From assembly GCA_009760855.2 (NCBI GenBank), contig WPIO01000026.1, positions 1,617,501 through 1,681,500 on the forward strand: a DNA stretch of 64,000 nucleotides, given 5' to 3'. The first letter of the stretch is position 1. Every line of letters starts with the position of its first letter. Origin of the DNA: Cristatella mucedo. Taxonomy: Eukaryota > Bryozoa > Phylactolaemata > Cristatellidae. The notes under the pieces are model-generated. The model saw only the letters and a list, made by a program, of their open reading frames with translations. It was not told the DNA's origin and searched no databases. Of the stretch, positions 1 through 11,800 are shown piece by piece. Both the position numbers and the translations under genes were made by a program.

Positions 1-29
1 ATCGTGTCCACACCGGATCAAGCGCTGTT
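1..29 (+). CDS. P4HA: Possible 3' end of an upstream P4HA exon
   Basis: A perfect donor GTAAGT starts at base 30. The 29 bases before it are open in the frame that would leave two bases to join the single-base overhang of the exon at 1991. The encoded residues (IVSTPDQAL plus a split Phe) do not resemble the YRVSKS-like segment expected at this place in the family. The coding status is therefore doubtful; the true upstream exon may lie outside the window. Confidence 0.3.
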
Positions 30-2841
30 GTAAGTCTCTCCCGACTGCATGTCAGCTTGCTCGAGCTGGCCTGCCTGGTCGACCAGGCACATGACTCGAT
101 GGCAATTAGTTTTCACTGAATTTAAATTATGTGCCCTGCTTGTTGTCTGAACATTTTTTATGGATGGAGTCTCTTGTATTTCAGGGTGCATTCTCATATA
201 TTCTTTCGTTCACAGCTGCATGGGGACAAGAACCAACGTCTTTATGGTGTGCTCGGACACTAATAATGCGACCTTGATAATAGTATTAATAATAATAAAT
301 TTGTTTAGTGCCCTCAGAGAACATACTCTCTATATATGCATTTTACTTATGCTATAAAGGGGGCACGATCAAATGGTTAATGGACCCAACCAAGGCATTT
401 GATCATTCGTGCTGCTTCGAGAGAGCTGACTCATTGGTGCACTGCTGTTCACACAGAACATACCTGCCCAACTGCCAAATCAGGCAGCACCTCACTCACC
501 AGTCGAATTTCAGAGCATCCACCTGTTACGCGACGTGGTCTTGTCTTACATGCCTGCTCGGTTATCCGGCTTATTAGTTGCTGCCATAAAGCTAAAAAAA
601 AGTTCCTTTTTAGTCATGAGAACACACATGCCATCTAATGCTCAGTGCTGTTCAAATGATGCATGTATAAAGAAAGCAGATTTTATTATGAAAGGGGATA
701 GATAAAGTGATTTTGTTTTTAATTGTCCGTGCACCTGTCGGCTGCTGATAAAGCTAGTGTATTCAAAAGGTGGTATTGCGTTATCAGGCTGCTACATAAA
801 CATGACCCGTGTCTAATGATCAGCCGATGTGTTATTTATTAACCAACCGAGACTTATTTGTGTGGGAGAATAATCGTGGATTGTCATGCTTATGTGCTAC
901 TTACATAAAACTTCCTTGGTAGAGTTGCAGATTCCGTTTTTGATGACAAATTATTAGCAGTACTGTTTTTCATGTTTCAACACTTGTAACTCAAAGGAAT
1001 TGTATTGCACGTGCCATGCTGAAAGATCAGTCCACCTGATGTTACAGCTGTGACTAGACTTCATGTCCCCAGCAAACTTCAATCCTTTGCACAGAAGGCA
1101 TGTTCAACTCACTTGCTAAAATATAGGTATTCGAAATAATCAGATGTTCTTGCAGAAAAGGTATCTTCCAATTCGTATCAGCATGTGATACCCTGATTTA
1201 TGCAGTAACACCTAGATCTGCTGACAAGCTGGACCAGTAAGATGACCAAGACTGCAGCAGTGACACGTTTTTTGTTCCTTATGCGAAGTCTAGGCGCTTG
1301 GCAGTGACTCGTGAGATACATGCTTTGTGAGGTCGGTCTGTGAGACAACTTTCGTTGGGAGTTAGGTCGTGTACTGTAGAAATGAGCAGTACTACAATGT
1401 TGAAACATCTGAGTTGATTGCATGTCAAACTTGGTGGTATCTACCACGAGCTTCATGCTCGTCATTATGAGTGGGTCGAAATGCCATTTTAAGTTTCTGC
1501 CTCCTGCACATTAAATATTCAAAAGTTCAAGTCGCCTAGATGTTGTTCGTGGAAAAAGGAAAGTAGTGAAATAAAAAAGGCCCCTAGTTGTTTTGATGAA
1601 AGGGCTTCCTTGCATATTCCATGAGGCTGCTGAGCCCGCATGTGGCATGAAGCCAAAGTTGGGAGGGAAAGAAGGGAGTCCACGGGCCGATCGCTTGTGA
1701 TCTCCATCTATGGCAAAGTCTAGTTGAGCTAAAGAAGCAAGCTAATATGCATAAACGTGTCAGTAACTGCTATTGCTACTGCTGGTATTTAAGCCAGCTG
1801 ACCGTAATGAAATTTGCTGTGCCATTCGAAACAGAATTGAACCTGGCTCACGTCCGAGATTTAGAAACCGAGGTGCTACAGCTTTTCTTGCATGCTGAAT
1901 AGAAGTAGTCTGAACAGGCATGCGCCTGTGCAGTGCATCTTCGATTTCCTGTCGTTGCTTGCAGTCAGTGGATTTTATGCACATTTTTAGTGGCTGGATT
2001 CGGGATGAAGAGAATGCCGTGATCAGGACCATAAGCAGACGTATCAGTGCAATGACAGGTCTTAGCCTTGAGACAGTGGAACAGCTGCAGGTTGGTGCTG
2101 CATTTGCGTTTTTTTTTCAATGTTATTTGCAGAGACCAGTTAGCCTTTGCATTACCGTCCTGCGATTACTGGAGTTTGCATTACTATCTCAGGATTGTCA
2201 GACAATAGACCTATTTTTTGCTTCAGCTTTATGAGTTTTTTCCGATAGGGTTGGATAGTCATGACAGCATATAAGCCAGATTTATTCTGACATTGCTTAA
2301 TTGGCTGGCCGCTGGCCAAGCCCAGTCTATGCACTCTGGCAGTCTAGACGGCAGCTGCCTGCATCGAGGGTCTAGCCCTCTTCTTTCCTCTCCTCTCTTC
2401 TGCACTCCTTCGGTAACCCTTATATTCCATGCTTGCATTGTTGTAGCACTGCCGAGCCATTGCTCGTCCCAGAACCGTCCGACAGCTGGCGGCAGTTTAT
2501 GGTATCCCTACAGTATGATGTCCCCACAGATGCATCCAATGCATGGATTTATGCCGGGCTGTCGAGTTACAGCTCGAACCATTGTCTGATCCTCAACCGC
2601 TCGTGAGCCGAAGCCTGCTCAGGCAGTTTGCTCCCTCGTCGTGCCACCGTCCAATGCTCTGCTCGAGGCCTCCTGAGTCACGTTCCCTTACATTCATTTT
2701 CTCATCAAAATTTGCTCTTGCACTGCTAATGTTTGCCCTTCGATGCGTGCATGCCCTGCCTCTCCTCGAATTCCGTCTGGCTTAAGCTAAAAAAAAGTCA
2801 TCTATTTATCAGAGCATTTAGTGGGCCCTTGTGATTCGTCT

Positions 2842-2892
<51 letters not shown>

Positions 2893-5800
2893 ATGTGTGT
2901 GTGTACGTGTGTGTACGTGTGTGTGTGTACGTGTGTGTACGTGTGTGTGTGTGTGTGTACGTGTGTGTGTATGTTGACACTGTACATGCTGCCATTAACC
3001 GTATTTGCATGCTGACCATGTCACATCTAACCATGTTATGCTTGTTGTCATTGAGTATGCTGCCACGAATCATTTGATCGTGCTTCCTTTGCTGCAAATT
3101 TAGAGTGCCTAGAAAGAGATTAAGCTGGGGGGGGCACTATGCAAATGTATTATTATTATTATTGTTGTTATTATTAACTGCTAGAACCGCTTTTTTTAAA
3201 CCTTTTATTTGACACCTAGACACAGCTTCTACCTTCGTTTAGGTTGCACTTCAATGGCTTGTGATAGTTTTAGAAGCCTTTTTGTAGCATAAAAGTTACG
3301 GTCAGGTCACTCACATTGTTTGTGCATTGCCTGCCTGCATTGCTTCCTTGTTGTAGGTTGTCAACTATGGAATCGGTGGCCAGTATGAACCGCATTTCGA
3401 CTTCTCTCGGGTACGATATTTTTTTAGATATTGGCATTTTTAATGAGAATGCCGTGTGCGGCTGCCATGCAGAAGTGCTGTGCAGGTCCGTGAGTTAGCA
3501 GTGCTCTTTGGGGGCTGACAGCTTTATCTTCATGTTTCACGAATCACATTAAAAGGCTGCACATTCTTTGTCGCAAAGTTGGTTGTGCTTTTGTGCTGAG
3601 GGCGAGGATTTGTTGCCGGCCAGGCTGAGGGACCGGCTGTGCATTAGGTAAGCTGTAAACTTTGTAACGGCTACCTTGAGACCGCTGACCCGCAAGGCCC
3701 ACCACGGCTTGGCTGCTCCGCACCTGATTCTCACGAACTTATTTGGATGTGAGGAGCACAATTATGCAACACGGTGAAAATTCTTTACGGTGTAAAATTC
3801 AAAATGTTGCTCACAGTCAAGTGCCATGCACTAGAAGTATTCAACTAATTGACATTGTAGCTTGGCTAACCTAACTTTTTGTGCTACTGCTAATATGTTG
3901 CCAGCAAATAAAGATATGATGTCAAGTCAGTGATTCCGATCTGGTTGCTCTGATGGCACAGCACAGTGTACCCTTTTGTGTAAAGCAGCCTTACTGGAAA
4001 TATGTTGGAGCTAGTGCATTTCGTAGTCTTGAATCTATACAAATTGCCCTATTAATGACTCAGGAGATGGTGAAAGTGTTAGCATAAAAAAACATTAGAA
4101 ATCTTAATTGTTAAGAATTTTCCGAAAATTAATAATGCCGAGCTGGTTTGGTCCAGCGGTAAAGGTGCTCGCCCCGACCAACCAACTACTTGATTTATAT
4201 TGCATCCACTGTTGCAGTTCAGTTCCACATAGGATGTGTGAACAGTGATGCCGCGGTGCCTTGCCGTGTGGCCGAGCTACTGCTGTGAGCCGTGTGCAGC
4301 GTGGATTGCTGTTTGCAGAGAAAGTTTCCCGAAAGCGAAACTTTTGATAAGAGCATTGGCAACCGAATTGCGACTTGGATATTTTATGTAAGTATCGGGT
4401 GGGAACCCGGTGCATGACTAACGCGTTGCATGCTTTAGGTTCATCATGATACTCACCAGTTTGAGGAAGAGATTGGCAATCGCATTGCCACGTGGATCTT
4501 CTATGTAAGTGAAGCACTTGAGGGATGGACCCTTTACTCGGCCTCGAGAGAGCTGTGGGCCTTGCTCGGCCTTGACCTGCCATGTCTGGATGATGCTTTC
4601 GGTTTCGCGAATCGTGCTCAGCTTCTGCCGTGCCGACCGGGCACTCATTGGGCACCCCCTTTAGCACGGCTAGCGCTTTGAGTTGCACCTTGTACTGCTG
4701 TCGTTCATGCATTCCTTTTGGTGGGTGAGTGCGTTGTTTCGGTATGTTTTTATGTCCATTCAGCTCAGTATGTTGAGCCTCTTGAAGCCTATGCTCTTGG
4801 CCGCTATCAGCTTGCGCAAACCGCAGCTCCCTCGCTTTCCGAACGGGTGAAACGAAGGTCTCGCAAAAAATGGACGGCTGGGGCGTGCTCACCCGTTCTC
4901 GCTGCCGTTCTGCGGCAAGCGTCTCACGCACGCACACTAACGAGACCGAGCTGTCGCAGCTGCTGCCGTGTGCCGCTCGAACTGGCTGGGGCTTCCGGCA
5001 TCGTTTCCTGCCGCTGCCTCCTGTCCCGAGCTCCGCTGCCGCTCGCTCCGCCGCCCGCGTGCTGACACTGCAGATGCTTCCCTTGCTGCCCTTCTCGTTG
5101 ACGCTTAGCTCTTCCATCCTCCTCCTGCTTGCTTGTTTATTTTTCTTGGCGAGTTCCTTCGTGGCCTCAGCCCGTGGCTGAGGGAGAGAAGAGAGAGGAG
5201 ACAGACAGCAGCCCGGGTGTTATGGGCCGCAGTGCATAGCGTTTTCTGAGGCAATCTCTTTCCTTTTTTATGCCTCCAGTGGTTGGTTTTTTTTTAAGCC
5301 AGGTGACTCTCGCTGGCCACGTGACGGCTCGCAGAGTGTGCATAGCAGCAGCTTCCGGCGTCGCCGATAGTCTGTCGGCAAGTGAAACGTCGGCTGAGCA
5401 TCTGAGCGTTTTCCTTCGTCGATGCATTAATGTGTGTTCCAGCACGGCCCGCCCCTCTCTTTGTCTTCATGTTTACACTGAAAAGGTTGCCAGTTAACAC
5501 TAAACTCGCACTCTCGAGAGCCAATTGCAGCATCGTGTATATGGATAAGGCGCGTGGGCAGCGGTGTGTATGCATTATTGTGGTGTAGTCTACCGTATGA
5601 GCAAGTCATTCCAGTTTAGAAGGGAACTGCTTGCGTGGATTTAAAGCACGTGGCTATAAATTATACGGTACCTCGGCTTCCAAACGCTGGTGAATTTGCA
5701 CAGGTTTTTGTCACACTAGTAGTTGTATGGTCTCTTCTAGACAGGGTTTGGGAACGAATTTGGAAGCCAATGGGATCGCTTTATGCTTTTATGGAATCGG

Positions 5801-8800
5801 ATCATGATCAAATCTCCATTAACTTTGCTTGTCATTAACTCTTGGTTAATGCTTCTTTTGCAGTAGATTCTTCTCCTTCGTTACATTGCAATAGACATTG
5901 TTATTATTGAAGTCGATATTACGAGTATCTCGGCCCTCAGCCTATCTTCTCAAGGTTTAGTGGTCACTGCCTGCAGTCGGGCTATCGAGCATGTTTATTC
6001 TGAGCCCGAACAGCCTTTTGTGATTTACGTGCTAGCGATCTCAATTATGTATGGAGTGAAAGTGTCGTAAAGTGTGCAACCAAGTAGGTATCGAAGAAGC
6101 AAACACTCTGTATGTAAGGGCACGGTAATATATTGCTCAGGAATGATCTGCTTCTAGTGCTCGTTAAGCAGCTTTAGCTCGTTAAGGCAAAAGATGCCCC
6201 AATAGTTAGGAAATGGTGAATGTAGATGGTGAAGCTTCAAGCCTCCCGTGAACAGTAGCAGCTGTGTGGATAAAAAAAAGTGCAAACTTTGATATGCTTG
6301 CGCAGAACTTGTCTTCGAACTATCGTTCCTCAAGTTATTGCTAATCCTATCTAAGGAAGAGTTTGATCACAATGTTGCAGAAAGAGCACGTCGGTTCTGG
6401 TACTTTTGCAAGCAGACCTTACAGGATTGGTGCATAGTTTTCGACTGACGTGCAAAATAAATTCAGATAGTGGTATGAATAATAATAATAATAATAATAA
6501 TATTGCACTTGATAAAGCGCCCTCAGAGAACTTAATCTCTTTCTAGGCGCTTTACATTTGCTGCAAAGTGATACGCAATAGAATAGTAAGTAAAATCATG
6601 CTTGAAAAACAAACAAAATGAATAACATGGTTAGGGGTTACATGCACTGGGTCAGCATGCAAATGTGGTTAGTGGCAGCATGAACAGTGTCAGCACGCAT
6701 AAGCACATCGAGGACGAATCACAAGGACCCACTAAATGCTGTCCTAAATAGGTATGTTTGTAAGTTTCTTTTAAATGTGGTCAGGTCAGGGGATGTTCTG
6801 ATGCAGGTCGGGAGGGAGTTCCAGGCTTTGGGAGCATACGAGCTAAATGCACGGTCTCCAAAGGATTTAAGGTTTGTACGAGGTATTTCTAGACTGTTGG
6901 ATTCCGAAAAGCGAGTGGTACGATGCTTTGCCTGATGGGGTAGTATATCTGAAAGATAGGCTGGAGCCATAGAATGAAGAGACCTAAAAGTGAGCGACAA
7001 AACCTTGAAGTCAATCCGTTGCTTGACTGGTAACCAGTGCAGGTCGGCGAGAAGTGGAGTAATGTGGCAACTGCGACGCTCACGACAGACAAGCCTAGCT
7101 GCAGAGTTTTGCACCAGCTGCAATCGCCTGATCGCACATGCTGGTAGGCCAGTAAGCAGTGAGTTGCAGAAGTCGAGACGAGATGTCACGAATGCATGGA
7201 CCAACTTGGACGTGGTATCCTTATCTAAACAAGCCCTAATTTTAGCAATGTTATGAAGCTGAAAATAGGCTGATTTGACTGTGGAGCTGATGTGGTCGTC
7301 TAACGAGAGGTCGCTTTGGAATATGACACCTAGATTTCGAGCTGATGCAACTGGAGATATGCTGGCAGAGCCAATTTTGAAAGTCAGCCTTTCCAATTTC
7401 TGAATAACACTAGGTTTGCCCATAACTAGTAAGTTAGTTTTATGGAGAAAACCCTGCTTGGAATCCCATCTTTCATAATTCGTAGCCGTACAACGTCAAA
7501 CATAAACCGTGCTTGGCATCTTTCAGACGGCATATGCGAACAATATTAAACAAGTTTGACAAGAAGTTCGAGACTGGCAGTTTCTAAGGCACTCATTGTG
7601 AGCTTGTATGCAGTGCTTGAAAGTGTTAACTGGTCTTGATTGTATGAACTGTTTGGTCAGATCCTAGACATGAAAAATCTCGTGGAAGCAATTCTTTTTT
7701 CAGCATGCCAGTTAATCCGTGGAAAAGCAGCTTAGCACGGGCCCCTGGATAAGTTACACTGAAACTCGGCTAGTTAGACGTTAATTACACATCATTTAGG
7801 AAGTTTGAGGTCTTCGAGATTCATTTTCACAGTTGATCTGCAGAAAGCAATGTATAAATAGGGAATGCAGTCAATGACTGTGCTGGGCATGATAATGCTT
7901 ACATCGTTGTCTGGATTTTGATATTGTTTGAACAGAACTCGATGGTAGTAATGAAATCTACTCTTACAGAAAACAAATTAATACTCCAGTTGTAAGGCTT
8001 AAAACTGAATCCACTTTGCATTAAATGTTTACCAAGAGCCCTGAATTGCTCCGTGTAAAATCGGTTTGTTGTACTCAACAGCTCTATCCTTTGCAGCAAA
8101 TTTAAAGTGCCTAGAAAGAGATTTGAGTTCTCGGAGAGTGCTATATCAAATGTATTATTATTATTATTATCATCATCATCATGCATTTGGCCAAGAATCA
8201 GGCCATCTTCTAACTTATGACTCCCTATATAGGCCATGGTTTGTTTCTGTGCTTCATCTTACATGATGCAGGAGTGTCAAACATGGTGCAAAGTGCTTCA
8301 GTTGATCCAATTTTAAAAACAATGCTCTGGCCTTGACAGCATTTGATCCATTACAGGCTCAATGGCATGTGCTCCAGATGTCGAGTTCAGTTTTCTGCTT
8401 TATTAGTCGCTGACCTCAAAACCCTTGAGCACCGGGACTGCATATCAGTGGTCCTTAATTAGTGGCTCTTTTGGTCCCCACATCGCATTGACTGCTTCAT
8501 TTGGTTGTGACATTTTTCAGGTGAGGTGTCAGTGTCTTTCTAGGGTCTTGGCCTTTGTTAAGGTCTGCCAATTGCCACGTTTACGTGATTGTATCATCAT
8601 GCGATACTTAATTCGTCAGGATTTGTTGGCAGTATAGTCCAGACTCAATTTTGGAGTTACTGGTTTTCGAGGGTTTGACAGTTCTTAATAGCCGATTTGT
8701 TTAATGCTCGGCTTTTCGGTTTCTGGGGATATTAAATGTAATTCATTTGTATATTTGATTGTTCATTTTAACTTAATCTCTATCCTAGCGCTTCTCATAT

Positions 8801-11800
8801 GCTGCATGGATGATACAATTATTTCGTGAGATGCATCCTTTGTGCTGCCTACTCCGTATTCTGCTAATGTAGGCTAGATTTGCCTCTGCCTATGGCTTGT
8901 AGAGAGGCCAGGCTGCTTTAGACTCAACTAATGTGAGCACTTTGTTCCTCTAATACTTTGCTCTGTGTTTAATATCCTGTGAGCTAACAGGAAGCATGGC
9001 AAATATCTCAGCACTCTGGGCGTAACAGCTGCGATTTTTTGTCCAATAATGTAGTGTAAATACTTCCTGTCCTGTTATTTAATGTGCACACTTTGGCTCG
9101 TCCAGCTGCCGGACTTTCATTAAACCCATGATCTATTGTCTCCTTGGTCAGTTTATATCACTTGTTTGTTTTTATATGCAGCTGAGTGACGTTGATGCTG
9201 GAGGAGCGACCGTCTTCACGTCCATCGGTGCCAAGATTTGGCCGAAAAAGGTTAGTGAGCTTTTGCTTTGGTGTTTGGGATGCCTTATGTTACTTTTGGG
9301 TTCTGGGATATTGGTGCCGTGTTTCGGAGTCCATCTACCGTGTGTGCAGCAAAGCAGCTGAGCCGACGATGGCCGGGATTTCCAAAAAGAACCTGCATAC
9401 TGTCTGGTCTGGATAATGCTTTTGGATTGTATTATGAAATAGCCACAACTATGTCTTGTGCTGCCATATTTGATAGCAGCGTTCGAGCCTTTATCCGGTT
9501 GTCGGCTACGGCTTACGGATAACAAAACAAAGCACAGATGATAGGCTGCATAAGTTACAAGGTCACACTACAAAGGAGTTTGGCTGTTTGGTGCTGTAAT
9601 TTCTTTTAGACTTGACTTCAGCGACCCACACTCGTAGATGATCTTATAAGAAAAGCCTCGTATCCTGAAAATTAGCTTGCTGTACAGAGTGGCAAACCCA
9701 TAATTCGTTATTTCTACGGAGTGTGTCAAACTGAACTTTAAAATTACTCTCTACGGAGTGTGTCAAACTGAACTTTAAAATTACTCTCGTAAGTGGGAAC
9801 AGCAATGACCTGTTTTTAAAAGCTAAGTTCGAGTAAGCCAGCAACGTATTAAATCTCTTAATGGAAAACCAGGAAAACGAAGCTGGTCTGTGCTAATTCT
9901 GTAAAGCCGCCATTCAGCCACTTTCAAGAAAACAGAGTACTGTAGATCAGTGACTGCTAAATGCATGCTCGAAATAGTATGGAGGACAAGAAACATTCAG
10001 TCCCTTGATGCTGTTAGATTTTCATACCGGTGTTATTCTCCGGCTGGCAGTACCCGATATTCATATCCTGTGTACAGAGTTTAGACACATAGCCATGTTT
10101 TGGATGCTGTACAGATTTTAACATTATTTTAAGATCGCTGCTTTTTCAAAACTTGTCTAACTGACCTGAACACCACTTTCCGTTTTCTGTTTGCATCTTT
10201 GCCTTTATCGCGTGTCTAATGTAAGGCGGGGAATTTGGGAATGACCCTGCCTATGACACAAAACTAGGCATAGAAAGTGAGCTTTCAGCATGCATCGCAA
10301 GTCTGTGAACATGTTCAGAAAACTCAGATGTTCACAGAAAGAGAAATTAGCCCACTGCTTCCGGTAGCTAGAGATTGAGATTACCTTAAAATTCTTGCCA
10401 GCATTGGTGGCTATATGCTTCGTATTTTCTAATACGTACCGAAAGCCGCTTAGGCTGTGAGTGTTGTCTAGAAAGGTTTCATTTGTAGCACCCACTTAGT
10501 CATTAGAGATGCAATACATTATATTGCATACTTGTGACCCAGTGCATGTATCTGGATGCCACTGACACTCAACAAATCTACAAATAAAATAAATTGCGAT
10601 CTCTGCATCATATAATAATAGTAATAATAACACACTTGATAAAGCGCCATCAGAGAACTCAATCTTTTTCTAGGCGCTTTACATTTGCTGCAAAGGAAAC
10701 ACGATCGAATGGTTAGTGGTAGCATGCTCGATAACCAACAAGAATAACATGGTTATGGGTGACATGCACAGGGTTCAGCATGCAAGTGTGGTTAGTATGC
10801 ACAGGTGGCATATGCGACTTGTATTCCAATTTGTTGAACCTTAGTAGATCGAGATACATGCTTAAAGCTAGTTAAGGTTGTTGTTGAGGTTGAGCTTGTT
10901 GACTGCCCTCTTTTGACTTCTATCCAGCTTTATTTCTTGGGTAGTTTGGTGCCTTGTAAGTGTCATAGCTCGGCTAATACTTCACGTATGGGAGTAAAAT
11001 TTGAAATGCGAGTTCAGCTCTGCTTGTTTCAAATGAGGCAAGAGAAATTTCTGATTTCGGCAGGATACATTTTGCTGTTAACGTCATCAAACGTACCGGA
11101 GCTTTATTTTCCATAACCGTGGACATATAGGTCAGTAGTATCTCTCTGCTAGTTCTGCCTCATCTCTCGGCCGCTTTTGATACCATTGATCACTAAGACC
11201 TTATTGAGCACCTATCGTCTCGTTGAGGCTTTAGTGGTACCTACTGCACTGGTTTAGGTCCAGTCTCTGTAGGAGGCTTCAAAGCACAGATGTCAAGGCC
11301 CTATGGGGAGCCTTTGAAGTATGGGTACCCCGTGGATCTGTTCTAGGTCCACTTCTTTTTCAGTTTATACTCTCGTTCTTGCCGATGTAATCACCAATCA
11401 TAGTCTAGGCTTTCATTGTAATGCAGATAACACTCAGTTGTACCTGGGCTCTCATCCCCTACCTTCCAGCTAGGCAAACTCTCCCTTTCACAATGTACTT
11501 TGTGCTCGAATGTCATCTCCATTTGCTTCTCCATCTACTTCCCACCCCGGCACTAGCCAGGGGATCAGAACTCGGCATCCCTTTTGCTGGGCGAGTCATA
11601 GCCCTGTGCTCGGTTGCTAGGTGCAAGCCAAGACTCAGGCCAATCGGAGCAAAGCCGGTTGGTCGAAGGCGAGCGAGTCCCTGTTAGAATTAACGTCCAC
11701 GTGCCAGTGGAAAATAATAATAATAATACATGTGTATAGCACCCTCAGAGAACTGAATCTCTTTCTAGGCACTGTACAGATGCTGTATAGAAAACATTAC

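Larger units (their letters stand above)
2091..3356 (+). other. P4HA intron
   Basis: Contains a plus-strand LINE family A 3' end (2807-3176) carrying a long GT microsatellite. The rest is unremarkable, with C/T-rich patches near 2380-2770. The acceptor is TTGTAG at 3351-3356. Confidence 0.85.
4505..9181 (+). other. P4HA intron (4.7 kb)
   Basis: Begins with a GC-richer stretch (about 4800-5450). It then holds a minus-strand LINE fragment (6478-7441) and a plus-strand LINE tail (8085-8182). Between these I see only unique AT-rich sequence. Ends in TTTTTATATGCAG. Confidence 0.85.

Noticed and set aside
4319-4504. Exons A and B as sequencing duplication artefact
   Set aside because: They differ at many synonymous sites and in their N-terminal halves while keeping the protein core, which an artefact would not produce.
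4104-5117. 337-codon open frame on the minus strand
   Set aside because: It runs antisense through both P4HA alternative exons and a GC-rich block, and the translation has no motif or family resemblance. Chance frame.
6719-7423. A functional host gene on the minus strand
   Set aside because: The frame is the C-terminal part of a LINE reverse transcriptase with sister copies across the window and a (AAT)n tail.
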